A stretch of 64,000 nt of DNA from Photobacterium sp. DA100 (GTDB lineage: Bacteria > Pseudomonadota > Gammaproteobacteria > Enterobacterales > Vibrionaceae): contig NZ_CP119424.1 of assembly GCF_029223585.1 (NCBI RefSeq), forward strand, positions 372,001 through 436,000, in the 5' to 3' direction. Both the position numbers and the translations under genes were made by a program. The notes under the pieces were generated by a model. The model did not search any database. It saw only the letters and a program-made list of their open reading frames with translations, and was not told the DNA's origin. Shown one piece after another: positions 17,606 through 26,223 of the stretch (position 1 is the stretch's first letter; the number at the start of each line of letters is the position of its first letter).

Positions 17606-18466
17606 ATGGCTTACATGTCTGGTAAAACAATGATTCAGGAAGCGTGGAACAATGGTTATGCGATCGGCGCCTTTACTGCACACAACCTAGAAACAATCAA
17701 AGCGGTACTGCTGGCTGCTGAAGAAGAACAATCACCAATCATGATCCAGATTGGCCAGAAAGCCATCAACGAGATGGGCATGGAGCCACTGAAAAACGCG
17801 GTAGATTCACTGATGAAACACCACAACATCACAGTGCCAGTTTGTATCCACCTAGACCACAGCCGCCAGTTCAAGCAGACCATGGAAGCGGCTCGCTGCA
17901 ACTTCAACTCACTGATGTTTGATGGCTCAGCGCTGCCATTTGAGGAAAACGTGCGTATTACCAAAGCCGTGGTAGACGTTGCAAATGCACTTGGCCTTGG
18001 CTCGGAAGGCGAGATCGGCAAAATCGGCGGTACTGAAGATGACATTACCGTAGATGAGAAAGATGCCATGATCACGACGGTTGAAGAGGCTCTGGATTTC
18101 TCCGAGCGTACTGGCGTTGACTACCTGGCCGTGTCTATCGGTACAGCCCATGGTGTCTATAAAACAACACCAGAGCTAAAATTTGAGCGTTTGTCAGAAA
18201 TCAAAGAAGCCGTGAAGAAGCCGATTGTATTGCACGGTGGTTCGGGTGTGCCAGATGATCAAGTTATCGAAGCTGTTAAGCGTGGTGTAGCTAAGATCAA
18301 CGTTGATACGGAGCTGCGTCAAGGCTTTATTGACGGGGTTCAGGCTCACTGGCGTGCGAACGAGGAAGACTACATTCTAGCTGATGTTATGAACAGCGGT
18401 ATCGCAGCGATGAAAGAAGTGGTACAGCATAAGATCCGTTTATTTGGTTCAAATGGTAAAGCTTAA
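17606..18466 (+). CDS. Class II zinc aldolase, probable sulfofructose-phosphate aldolase
   Basis: A fructose/tagatose-bisphosphate-type class II aldolase of 286 residues. The catalytic Asp84 and zinc ligand His85 are in IHLDHSRQ. SEGEIGKIGGTED near 133, VSIGTAHGVYK near 173 and VLHGGSGVPDD near 206 supply the remaining metal and phosphate sites. In this cluster it should split sulfofructose 1-phosphate to dihydroxyacetone phosphate and sulfolactaldehyde, the job of the unrelated class I enzyme YihT in E. coli. The substrate is inferred from context. The ATG at 17606 follows AGAGGAACACTTAAC; an upstream in-frame start at 17537 lies inside the leader repeat. Confidence 0.85.
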   Translation: MAYMSGKTMIQEAWNNGYAIGAFTAHNLETIKAVLLAAEEEQSPIMIQIGQKAINEMGMEPLKNAVDSLMKHHNITVPVCIHLDHSRQFKQTMEAARCNFNSLMFDGSALPFEENVRITKAVVDVANALGLGSEGEIGKIGGTEDDITVDEKDAMITTVEEALDFSERTGVDYLAVSIGTAHGVYKTTPELKFERLSEIKEAVKKPIVLHGGSGVPDDQVIEAVKRGVAKINVDTELRQGFIDGVQAHWRANEEDYILADVMNSGIAAMKEVVQHKIRLFGSNGKA

Positions 18467-18506
18467 ATCTTATAAAGTGTCCATTTTTGGCACATAAGAT
18501 ACATAA

Positions 18507-18601
18507 AAATGACATGTTTTGTCCGTATGTGAAAATCGTCACGGATTACTGCCACTAATTAAGTTATCAATAGAGCGAATTTATCGGACAGCATGTCATT
18601 T
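18507..18601. promoter_or_regulatory. Long inverted repeat between aldolase and TRAP genes
   Basis: AAATGACATGttTTGTCCG at 18507-18525 is repeated inverted as CGGACAGCATGTCATTT at 18585-18601, giving arms of about 17 bp around a 59-base interior. It could be a regulator site pair or a transcript stem-loop that lowers read-through into the TRAP genes. The stretch 18,467-18,933 otherwise holds only a doubtful small ORF. Confidence 0.45.
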
Positions 18602-18640
18602 GCGAAACACATGAATGGACTAGAACAAAAGGGATACACA

Positions 18641-18862
18641 ATGACGTCACTGAAACCAACAAGCTTAATCATGACTCTAGCTCGCATCAGAAGGGGGCAT
18701 GACCTACAAGGTTGCAGTGAAATGGATAAACGTTCATTGGTGTCTCCAACAACGCGTCCAGTCAAAGGCTTCATGGATAAAACATACACAAAAGCTCTCC
18801 AGCACCGCACTGTGACTCATCAAGGTAAACGCCCTGGTGCTGCAGCGCTCTCGCTGGCTTAA
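18641..18862 (+). CDS. Doubtful small ORF
   Basis: A 73-codon frame starting MTSLKPTSLIMTLARIRRG, preceded by AAAAGGGATACACA which could serve as a ribosome site. It is basic, has no membrane segment and no family I recognise. It lies between the inverted repeat and the TRAP small-permease gene. It could be a leader peptide or simply an open frame in an untranslated leader; I give it low confidence. Confidence 0.25.
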   Translation: MTSLKPTSLIMTLARIRRGHDLQGCSEMDKRSLVSPTTRPVKGFMDKTYTKALQHRTVTHQGKRPGAAALSLA

Positions 18863-18933
18863 CCCTACTTTAATTGGGAGCCTTTGGTGGCCCCCTAATA
18901 ACTATGCCCTCATTCACATTGGATGGTGATTCT

Positions 18934-19542
18934 ATGCTGCGTACTATTGAGAAAGCATTGAATATTGTGACAACACCCTTATCACGCCTGTTGCGTCATG
19001 TTGCCGGAATATTACTCTTATTAATGACAGCCATTGTTGTTGCCCAGGTTTTATTTCGCTACGTATTTAATATTCCTCTAAGCTGGACTGATGAAACTTC
19101 CCGATTCTTAATGATCTATATGACTTATCTGTGTTTACCTTTTGTGTATTTAGCCGATAAAAATATAGCCATGACCTTCCTGACAGAAATATTAGAGAAA
19201 AAAGCACCACGTGTTTATTCCTTCTTATTATTGCTAGGTCATATCTCTGCCATGCTGGTTTTCACCGTGTGGATCACCTTTGGTTGGAACTTCTTCCAAA
19301 CTGGCTCTGTGATGGCCGATAGCCTGCCTATCCCGATGTATTACGTGTATATCATGCCGCCGGTAATGATGGCAGTCACCATGCTCTATGCCTTACAAAA
19401 AAGTATTGCCTCTATTCGCGGTATGCTGGGCGATTTTGAGGATGTTTCAAAAACAAGCCAAACAGCAGAAATGCTCGAATCTGGCAAGCCTGTAGAAGAT
19501 TCGGATGATACCGAACAACTTGAATTAAAACCTGCGGCGTAA
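18934..19542 (+). CDS. TRAP transporter small permease (DctQ-type)
   Basis: Small membrane subunit of a tripartite ATP-independent periplasmic transporter, 202 residues from the ATG at 18934. Four hydrophobic helices are visible and the DctQ signature AQVLFRYVFNIPLSWTDETSRFLM begins near residue 38. A hydrophilic acidic tail of about 40 residues is cytoplasmic. Starts at 18904 and 18874 are possible; 18934 gives the usual N-terminus. It lies 10 bp before the large permease gene. The context suggests sulfoquinovose or a related sulfonate as cargo. Confidence 0.87.
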   Translation: MLRTIEKALNIVTTPLSRLLRHVAGILLLLMTAIVVAQVLFRYVFNIPLSWTDETSRFLMIYMTYLCLPFVYLADKNIAMTFLTEILEKKAPRVYSFLLLLGHISAMLVFTVWITFGWNFFQTGSVMADSLPIPMYYVYIMPPVMMAVTMLYALQKSIASIRGMLGDFEDVSKTSQTAEMLESGKPVEDSDDTEQLELKPAA

Positions 19543-19552
19543 GGGGGCAAAA

Positions 19553-20842
19553 ATGGTTTCTCCAATCTTCCTGTTATATTTCCTAGTCTTACTTATTATT
19601 GGTGTGCCGGTATTATTTACCCTTGGTTTGTCACCAATTATTACCCTGTTCCAAAATGAACAGATGCTATTTGCCAATATGCTGTACCAGCGCCTTTATT
19701 CTGGCTTGGATAGCTTCTTACTGCTGGCGCTACCGTTTTTTATGTTGGCCGGCGAATGTATGACGGCGGGTGGTATTACCCCACGCATTATCGCGTTTGC
19801 CCAAACCATGGTTCAGCATCTTCGCGGTGGCCTAGGGCATGTGGTCATTCTGGCGGCAACCATCTTCGGTGCCTTGACGGGCTCAGCCGTTGCCGCCACG
19901 TCTGCTATCGGTGGCATGCTGATCCCCGAGATGAAGAAGTATAAGTATGATGCTGGCTATTCGGCAGCGTTGACCGCGGCGGCGACGGTACTGGGTAACA
20001 TTATTCCACCGTCAGGTATCATGCTTATCTATGCCTTTGTGATGAACACCTCTGTGGCGGCGATGTTCCTGGCAGGCGTCACACCGGGCATCATCTTCTG
20101 TATTGGTTTGATGATCATGAACCGTTACCAGATCCGCAAGTACCCAGCGGTTCAGCCCATGGAGCGAGCGCCAGCGATGGAGCGCCGTCAGGCATTCAAA
20201 CTGGCGATCCTGCCCCTGATGACTCCAGTGATTATCCTGGGTGGCATCTATGGCGGGATCTTTACCCCGACAGAGGCTGCCGCAGTAGCCGTTGCCTACG
20301 CCATCGTGGTTTCGCTTTACATTATTCGCGCAACCAATGTGAAAGCGACCTACGCCTTGTTTGCCAAGGTCGCGGTCAACGCCGCATCAATTCTGATTAT
20401 CGTTGCAGCAGCGAGTGGTTTTGCCTCATTGATCAGCCTGTCTGGCGTGTCCAGCATGGTTGCAGACTTCATGAATGGCATTACCGACAATCCGTATCTC
20501 CTGTTCGCGATTATCAATGTGCTGCTGTTTATCATCGGTATGTTCCTTGATGCTGGCCCGGCCATCCTGATTTTTGCGCCAATCTTTGCCCCAATCATGA
20601 TCAGTGCTGGTATCGATCCTGTTCACTTCGGTGTCGTGATGTGTGCAAACCTGTCAATTGGTTTGGCGACGCCACCAATGGGATTGGTACTGTTCGTTGC
20701 ATCGGGCGTATCCAAAGTCTCGGTGGCGGAAATCTCGAAGAAAATTATCCCTTTCCTAATGGTTGAAGTGGCATTGATTTTCTTGATTTCCTGCTTCCCA
20801 CAGTTGGTGATCGGTTTACCTCAACTGTTCGGCATTATGTAG
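19553..20842 (+). CDS. TRAP transporter large permease (DctM-type)
   Basis: Large transport subunit, 429 residues and about 12 hydrophobic segments, which uses the sodium gradient to move the substrate across the inner membrane. Family motifs are LLALPFFMLAGECMTAGGI near 62, GALTGSAVAATSAIGGMLIPEM near 105, GGIYGGIFTPTEAAAVAVAYA near 227 and NLSIGLATPPMGLVLF near 366. AAGGGGGC precedes the ATG. It lies between the small permease and the binding-protein genes. Confidence 0.92.
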   Translation: MVSPIFLLYFLVLLIIGVPVLFTLGLSPIITLFQNEQMLFANMLYQRLYSGLDSFLLLALPFFMLAGECMTAGGITPRIIAFAQTMVQHLRGGLGHVVILAATIFGALTGSAVAATSAIGGMLIPEMKKYKYDAGYSAALTAAATVLGNIIPPSGIMLIYAFVMNTSVAAMFLAGVTPGIIFCIGLMIMNRYQIRKYPAVQPMERAPAMERRQAFKLAILPLMTPVIILGGIYGGIFTPTEAAAVAVAYAIVVSLYIIRATNVKATYALFAKVAVNAASILIIVAAASGFASLISLSGVSSMVADFMNGITDNPYLLFAIINVLLFIIGMFLDAGPAILIFAPIFAPIMISAGIDPVHFGVVMCANLSIGLATPPMGLVLFVASGVSKVSVAEISKKIIPFLMVEVALIFLISCFPQLVIGLPQLFGIM

Positions 20843-20902
20843 AAGAAATTAAAAACTAGTGCTTAGCACAACATCTAAATTTCCTATAACGGTATAATTA
20901 TT

Positions 20903-21949
20903 ATGAAAAAAACACTTTTGACATTAGCTACCACTGCAGCACTCATGGCATCTGGCACCGCGCTTGCGGCAACTGAATTCAATGTGGTTCACCTGACTTC
21001 GCCAGATAGCTACAACCACCAATCGCTATTGGTATTCAAAAATCATCTGGAAACGCGCTCTAATGGTGAGCTGACGGTTAAGATTTATGGTTCAGGTCAG
21101 CTTTGTGGCTCGGGTAAAGAATGTATTGCTGGAGTTCAGGCTGGGATGTTCGATTACTTCCCGACTACCGTGTCTGAGATTGCTTACTATTGGAAGCCTG
21201 CTGAATCATTCGATTTGCCATACCTACTGCCTAACGACCGTGTTGCTGAATGTGTGTACGGTAATGATCAGTTTATTGCCGATGTTCGTGGCAATGTACT
21301 GAAAAAGGCGCCGAACGTTCGTTTGATGATGGTGGCTAATTCGGGCGGTTGGCGAAACTTTGCCACTACCAAAAAAGCAGTGAAAACTCCGGAAGATGTC
21401 AACGGTATGAAGATCCGTACGGTACCGGCTAAGGTCCAGCAGGATCTGGTTAAGGAGCTGGATGGTTCGCCGACACCAATCGCTTGGCCTGAAGTGTACA
21501 CAGCGCTATCAACCGGTGTGGTTGAAGGAACTAAAAACGGTATCGTTGACATTATCCAGAGTCGTTTTCATGAAAGCCTTGATTATCTGACCCTAGATGG
21601 TCATGCGTACATGGGCGGTGCCTGGTTGATGTCTGACATGAAATTTAAGTCTCTGTCACCAGAGTTGAAGAAAGTGGTACTGGATGGTATTGCCGCTCAG
21701 CAACAATACCTGATGTCTTACCCGAAGCATAACGAATATGCCTCGTACGAGGAGTTCAAGAAAGCCAACGGTAAGATCTATAACCCTTCAACGGAAGAGA
21801 AAGAAGCGTTCAAGAAAGCGACCCAGCCGGTAGTTGATAGCTGGGCAAGCAATGCTGATGCCGAGGGCAAGAAATGGCTTGAGCGTTTCCAGAACGAAAT
21901 CAAGACCTGTCAGGCGAAGATTGATGCGTCATACCAGTTGTCGATGTAA
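20903..21949 (+). CDS. TRAP transporter substrate-binding protein (DctP-type)
   Basis: Periplasmic receptor, 348 residues, with a Sec signal peptide (MKKTLLTLATTAALMASGTALAA, cleavage near 23). The DctP-fold core shows FKNHLETRSNGELTVKIYGSGQL and the substrate-arginine region GMKIRTVPAKVQQDLVKELDGSPTPIAWPEVY. Cys68 and Cys74 (GQLCGSGKECIAG) may form a disulfide. TRAP receptors usually bind a carboxylate or sulfonate through a conserved arginine. A sulfosugar is the likely ligand given the neighbours, but this is inference. A terminator follows. Confidence 0.92.
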   Translation: MKKTLLTLATTAALMASGTALAATEFNVVHLTSPDSYNHQSLLVFKNHLETRSNGELTVKIYGSGQLCGSGKECIAGVQAGMFDYFPTTVSEIAYYWKPAESFDLPYLLPNDRVAECVYGNDQFIADVRGNVLKKAPNVRLMMVANSGGWRNFATTKKAVKTPEDVNGMKIRTVPAKVQQDLVKELDGSPTPIAWPEVYTALSTGVVEGTKNGIVDIIQSRFHESLDYLTLDGHAYMGGAWLMSDMKFKSLSPELKKVVLDGIAAQQQYLMSYPKHNEYASYEEFKKANGKIYNPSTEEKEAFKKATQPVVDSWASNADAEGKKWLERFQNEIKTCQAKIDASYQLSM

Positions 21950-21979
21950 TTGATTATTGGCAATGACATGTTTTTTAGA

Positions 21980-22006
21980 GCCAGCTGATTTCGGCTGGCC
22001 TTTTTT
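21980..22006 (+). terminator. Rho-independent terminator after the TRAP genes
   Basis: GCCAGC and GCTGGC pair around TGATTTCG and are followed by CTTTTTT. Confidence 0.85.
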
Positions 22007-22026
22007 GATGGGAGAGAAATAGGGTC

Positions 22027-22302
22027 ATGATTAATGACAAGGGCAATTTGACCGCCAAGGCGCAGAAGATATTGCACGGGCTTGGTGGACTCGATAACTT
22101 GGTCGAGGGGCAAATTGATAACTGTGCCACCCGGCTTCGTATTCAAGTAGTAGATATCGAGGCGGTGGATGAAAATGTGTTGCGCCGTCAGGGGGCACTC
22201 GGTTTTATCAAGTTGCCAGAAAACCAAGTTCAGGTGGTGTTCTTTGATGTCCATGCGATTACGGAAGCATTGAGAAATGTCATCGCCGCCGAAGTGGCTT
22301 AG
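22027..22302 (+). CDS. Orphan PTS EIIB domain, glucose family
   Basis: A 91-residue stand-alone EIIB of the glucose/N-acetylglucosamine PTS family. LGGLDNLVEGQIDNCATRLR carries the phospho-acceptor Cys (near residue 33), followed by VVDIEAVDENVLRRQGALGFIKL, the usual end of the fold. In most bacteria this domain is fused to EIIC or EIIA; no EIIC is next to it here. It follows the TRAP terminator and precedes a bidirectional terminator, so it is a single-gene unit. Its role may be regulatory or it may serve a distant EIIC. Confidence 0.8.
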   Translation: MINDKGNLTAKAQKILHGLGGLDNLVEGQIDNCATRLRIQVVDIEAVDENVLRRQGALGFIKLPENQVQVVFFDVHAITEALRNVIAAEVA

Positions 22303-22333
22303 GCTTTTGTTTTGAGGCAATTGGCGAAGAATA

Positions 22334-22360
22334 AAAAGCGAGGGGAGAGCCCTCGCTTTT
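22334..22360. terminator. Bidirectional terminator
   Basis: AAAAGCGAGGG and CCCTCGCTTTT form a strong stem between the EIIB gene and the converging POT gene; both strands have a T-run after the stem. Confidence 0.88.
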
Positions 22361-22406
22361 CCATATAACCATACTGAATTGTTTATTGTGGAACGCGTTG
22401 AAAAGA

Positions 22407-23885
22407 CTACGCAGTTTGCGCGTCTTTCGCTTCAGTTTCTTCGCTAACGTCGGTTTCGATAAGCCGGTTGAGGCGCGGTGCCAGGTAGACACAAACCAAG
22501 CCAACAAGGGTCGACGCGATAGCCAAGGCATAGAAGTAATTACCATAAGAAACCAGGCTTTCGACCGGGGTCATCTCTGCTTCGCCAGTTGCAGACAGAC
22601 CTGCCACCCAGGCTCCCGCAACCGAGGCCAGTGCCAGAGTCATGTTCCATGCACCATAGATGAAACCGCGGATCCGGCTCGGGAACAGTTTGGCGATGGC
22701 AGATAGACCAAGGGCAGAAATTAACAACTCACCGATGGCGAACAAGAAGTGCGGCGCGGCAATCCAGAACGGGTTGAGCATGCCGTTTTCATCACCGAAG
22801 TACTGTGAGAAACCAGCCAAACCAAAGGCGGCAGCACAGATCAGCATCCCCAGGGCGAACTTGCCCGGCATGGACAGATCTTTGCCTTTCTCGCCCAGCG
22901 TGGTGTAGATGTGGGCCAGTACCGGGCTGAGGAAAATAATCCACAGCGGGTTGAACGACTGGTAAGAAACCGGGTTGATGGCAAAACCAAAAATCTCTGC
23001 TTCAACGTTATTGATCGCGAAGAAGTTCAAGGAGGTCGGCATCTGGTTATACAACACGAAGAAGGCCAATGCCTGTCCCATCAATACCAAGCCGACGATC
23101 ATGCGCTTGCGGCTGATCGGGGCTTCTTTCTTCATTTCCTTGGTGATCAGGAACAGGATGACCAGAGCCGCCATGGCCAGGACGAACTGGGCCAACGGTA
23201 AGTTGGTGAGCAAGTAGCTGGCTAGGGCTACGGCAATCAAGGCCGCAGATAAGAACAAGCTGTTGGTCTTGAATGGGATGGCATGCTTGTCGGCTTCGGT
23301 CGCCTTGGTGATTTTCTTGTTGAGCATCAAATAGGTAATGACGTTAACCGCCATACCGACCCCCGATAGGATAAAGGCTGAGGTCCAACCGATACTGTAA
23401 GCCATGATCGGTGCGCCCAGTTGGGCGACAAAGGCGCCGATGTTGTTGACCATGTAAAACAAGGTATAGGCGCCGTCCAGGCGAGGGTCATTTTTCTCAT
23501 AGGCTGAGGCTATGATGGTTGGCGGTGCAACACTACCGATACCACGGCCAACGGCGACAGTACCTAAACCGACGAAGACGAAGTGCGGCTGGGCAGTGAT
23601 CGCCGAGTAGGCAATGATGAAATAACCGAGGCCTTGGAAAAAGAAGCCCCAGACCAAGGTACGTTTGGCCCCAAGGATCTTATCGGCCAGCCAGCCACCG
23701 ACAAACAGCATCGCTGCGCCGAGGGCGGCAAATGCGCCGAAGGTGGCAAACGAGGTCTTCTGGTCGATACCGAGTTCTTCACCGAGGAACACCGGCAAGA
23801 TCGCCCATAAGCTGTAGAAAGAGAGCGCCCACCAGAACTGGCATGAACACAGGATATAGAAGGTTATCGGATGTTTCTTTTTCAT
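22407..23885 (-). CDS. POT-family di/tripeptide transporter
   Basis: A proton-coupled oligopeptide transporter of 492 residues with 12-14 hydrophobic segments. POT features seen are FYSLWAILPVFLGEELG near 24, GGWLADKILGAKRTLVWG near 63 and the FYMVNNIGAF segment near 143 (PTR2 signature region). The C-terminus is acidic and hydrophilic. It lies 28 bp downstream of an M18 aminopeptidase gene in the same direction. The pair suggests peptide uptake followed by hydrolysis. Confidence 0.88.
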   Translation of the reverse strand: MKKKHPITFYILCSCQFWWALSFYSLWAILPVFLGEELGIDQKTSFATFGAFAALGAAMLFVGGWLADKILGAKRTLVWGFFFQGLGYFIIAYSAITAQPHFVFVGLGTVAVGRGIGSVAPPTIIASAYEKNDPRLDGAYTLFYMVNNIGAFVAQLGAPIMAYSIGWTSAFILSGVGMAVNVITYLMLNKKITKATEADKHAIPFKTNSLFLSAALIAVALASYLLTNLPLAQFVLAMAALVILFLITKEMKKEAPISRKRMIVGLVLMGQALAFFVLYNQMPTSLNFFAINNVEAEIFGFAINPVSYQSFNPLWIIFLSPVLAHIYTTLGEKGKDLSMPGKFALGMLICAAAFGLAGFSQYFGDENGMLNPFWIAAPHFLFAIGELLISALGLSAIAKLFPSRIRGFIYGAWNMTLALASVAGAWVAGLSATGEAEMTPVESLVSYGNYFYALAIASTLVGLVCVYLAPRLNRLIETDVSEETEAKDAQTA

Positions 23886-23913
23886 GTGCGGAATTCCATT
23901 TTCTTAAGCGTTA

Positions 23914-25311
23914 TCACAGGGCTTGGGTGTAGAACGTCTTGTAAGCACGGTACAGTTCGAAAATGTCAAACTTGGAAGACAACTCGAAAGGCGAATGCAT
24001 GGAAAGCAATGCAGCACCGGCATCTATGGTGTTGATGCCGTAGTGGGCAAGGTACTTGGCAACCGTACCGCCGCCCCCTTCATCCACTTTGCCAAGTAGG
24101 CCGGTTTGCCAGCTGATTTCATGTTCGTCGAAGATACGGCGTAGCGCGGCGACATATTCAGCATCGGCGTCGTTGGAAGCGACTTTGCCACCATGGCCGG
24201 TGTACTTGGTGAGTACCAGTCCGTAACCCAACTTAGAGGCATTCTGTGCATCGTGGACCGACTCAAACAGCGGGTTAAGGCCGGCATTCACGTCGGAAGA
24301 CAGCGCATAGGATTGCCATAGGCAGCGGCGAAGCAATTGGTCGTTGTAGGTATTGCCAGCTTGGCGGATCAGCAGTTCACCCACGAAGTATTCCAGATAG
24401 CGAGACTCCAGGCCGGTCGCACCGGATGAGCCGATCTCTTCTTTATCAACCAAGAAGCACACTGCGGTTTGCTCTGGGGTAGGGATATCAAAAATCGCTT
24501 CCAGAGAGGTGAAGGCACAGATGCGATCGTCCTGGCCGTAAGCACCGATCATGCCCTGATCGATACCGACATCACGGGCGTTACCTGCAGGAACCAACAT
24601 CAGTTCTGCAGAGATGAAATCGGTCTCGCTGATCTCGTATTTCTCGAACAGCTTGGTGAGTACGTGATGTTTTACCTTGTCTTTGACTTTCTCATCGTCG
24701 AAAGCCATTGGAACCGAGCCGACAATAATCTGCAGCTCTTCACCTTTGAGGACTTCGTCTGCCTTGCGGTCACGCTGAACTTTGCGGTCGAGGTGGGGAA
24801 GCAGGTCGGGGATAGTGAAAACAGGATCGGATTCCTCTTCACCAATTGCGATATCAACACGACGGCCGGATTTCGTCACCACCACACCATGCAACGCAAG
24901 AGGACGGGATGCCCACTGGTACTTTTTGATACCGCCGTAATAGTGGGTACGCATCAGGGCCAGTTCATTTTTTTCGTACATTGGATTGGGTTTTAGATCG
25001 AGGCGTGGTGAGTCAATGTGCGAAACGACAAAGCGGATCCCATCTTGAATTGGTTGCTGGCCGATAATAGCCAATACAACATTTTTGTTTCTGTTGACGA
25101 AGTAGGCTTTGTCGCCAGGTTGTAACTGCTGGTAGTCTTCTATTGGGCGGAAGCCGTATTGTTTGGCCTTCTCAATGGCGACATTCACGCATTGGCGTTC
25201 GGTTTTACCTTTATTGAGGAAGTCTTTGTAGTCTTCGCAGAAATGATTGATGTCATTGATTTGGGTATTGTCGAGATTTAACCAACCATTCGTATATTGC
25301 AGCGTTTCCAT
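23914..25311 (-). CDS. M18-family aminopeptidase
   Basis: A cytosolic metallo-aminopeptidase of 465 residues in the M18 (aminopeptidase I) family, which removes N-terminal residues using two metal ions. SHIDSPRLDLKPNPMYE near 92 holds the first metal-ligand His and catalytic Asp, FLVDKEEIGSSGATG near 286 holds the catalytic Glu pair, and the C-terminal LLSMHSPFELSSKFDIF gives the last His ligand. It is upstream of the POT transporter, and the two are probably cotranscribed. Confidence 0.92.
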   Translation of the reverse strand: METLQYTNGWLNLDNTQINDINHFCEDYKDFLNKGKTERQCVNVAIEKAKQYGFRPIEDYQQLQPGDKAYFVNRNKNVVLAIIGQQPIQDGIRFVVSHIDSPRLDLKPNPMYEKNELALMRTHYYGGIKKYQWASRPLALHGVVVTKSGRRVDIAIGEEESDPVFTIPDLLPHLDRKVQRDRKADEVLKGEELQIIVGSVPMAFDDEKVKDKVKHHVLTKLFEKYEISETDFISAELMLVPAGNARDVGIDQGMIGAYGQDDRICAFTSLEAIFDIPTPEQTAVCFLVDKEEIGSSGATGLESRYLEYFVGELLIRQAGNTYNDQLLRRCLWQSYALSSDVNAGLNPLFESVHDAQNASKLGYGLVLTKYTGHGGKVASNDADAEYVAALRRIFDEHEISWQTGLLGKVDEGGGGTVAKYLAHYGINTIDAGAALLSMHSPFELSSKFDIFELYRAYKTFYTQAL

Positions 25312-26223
25312 TGCTTATCTCCAAAAGGGCGATTGTTTTCGCTGTGAAGACTATCATTCTGCATATTTGCTTTAATGTGAGTTTGATCTGCTTACATGTA
25401 TAAACTATATGGTTTTTAATTCTAATTTATTGACCATTATGTAATTAAAAGTTCTTTTGTTTGTGTTTTCTTGTGTCTGGCGGAAAAGTGCTTGGCTATG
25501 GTTGTGAAAACCCTGTTTTGGTTGGTTGGAGTCTTATTTTTAGGGCGGTGGGAGGGGGGGTAAATATAAATAAAATAGACTGTGTTAATCGCATTTTATA
25601 TAGAAAGATGATGAAAAGGATGGGTTCGATTTAATTTGAAAATATCTATTTTGCTCTGGAAGGGAATGCAATACTTTTATTGTGTGCTTTGATAAGTTTT
25701 TCTAATGAAAGAGCGAGAGCGGCATGATCTGACCTATTTATAAAATTTTGTTGAACTATGATCACATCTGTTTCCTGTGTGAGTATAAATTCACTATAAG
25801 TAGAATATTTACGTAATAATTCACTATAGGAGCTGTTTTTGTGTCTTTTTTGTAGCGGTTAGGTTGGGTGATCTTTACAAAGCAGAGGGCTTGATAAGCA
25901 TTAATATGACTTGTGTATCATAATAATACGAGATGTAGAGTTTTGTACTGGAATTGGGCTTTGCTCACAAAAAATATGACATTACTAATTATAATCATCC
26001 ATAAGTTTTATGAACAAGAAGCAATCACTGGGTAAAAGTTAAATTATAAAAGAATTATCTACCCAAGAGAGATACGGCAGTCCTTTTGGTAACTATAGAT
26101 ATTGAGGCTTGATATTTGGTTCTCATGTAAATGAGAGGTCTGCGAAAACTGATTTGTTCTAAATGCACTCTTTATGCGGCTAAGTATTCAGAGTGTGGTG
26201 TGAAATAGCAATCGGTGAAAAAT
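25312..26223. other. Long AT-rich control region before the grd operon
   Basis: About 900 bp with no credible gene lies between the divergent M18 gene and the selenoprotein operon. It contains a direct repeat AATTCACTATARG at 25788-25800 and 25818-25830, an FNR-like box at 25891-25904, and hairpins near the right end (TCTCAT/ATGAGA at about 26122-26140; CACTCT/AGAGTG at about 26165-26195). I looked for a glycine riboswitch and did not find a match to its conserved core by eye. Confidence 0.5.
25891..25904. promoter_or_regulatory. Possible FNR box upstream of the grd operon
   Basis: TTGATAAGCATTAA differs at one base from the FNR consensus TTGAT-N4-ATCAA. Anaerobic activation would suit a glycine-reductase operon, but the site is about 330 bp from the first start codon and the match may be chance. 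Confidence 0.3.

Noticed and set aside
17606..18466. Housekeeping fructose-bisphosphate aldolase
   Set aside because: The gene shares a duplicated leader with yihS and is surrounded by sulfoquinovose genes, so a pathway role is more likely, although the family would allow either.
25499..25564. Frame of 21 codons starting ATGGTTGTG
   Set aside because: No ribosome site, no homologue in the window and a G-run end; probably chance.
25312..26223. Glycine riboswitch upstream of the grd operon
   Set aside because: I could not find the conserved core of the tandem aptamer by eye; a covariance search would be decisive.
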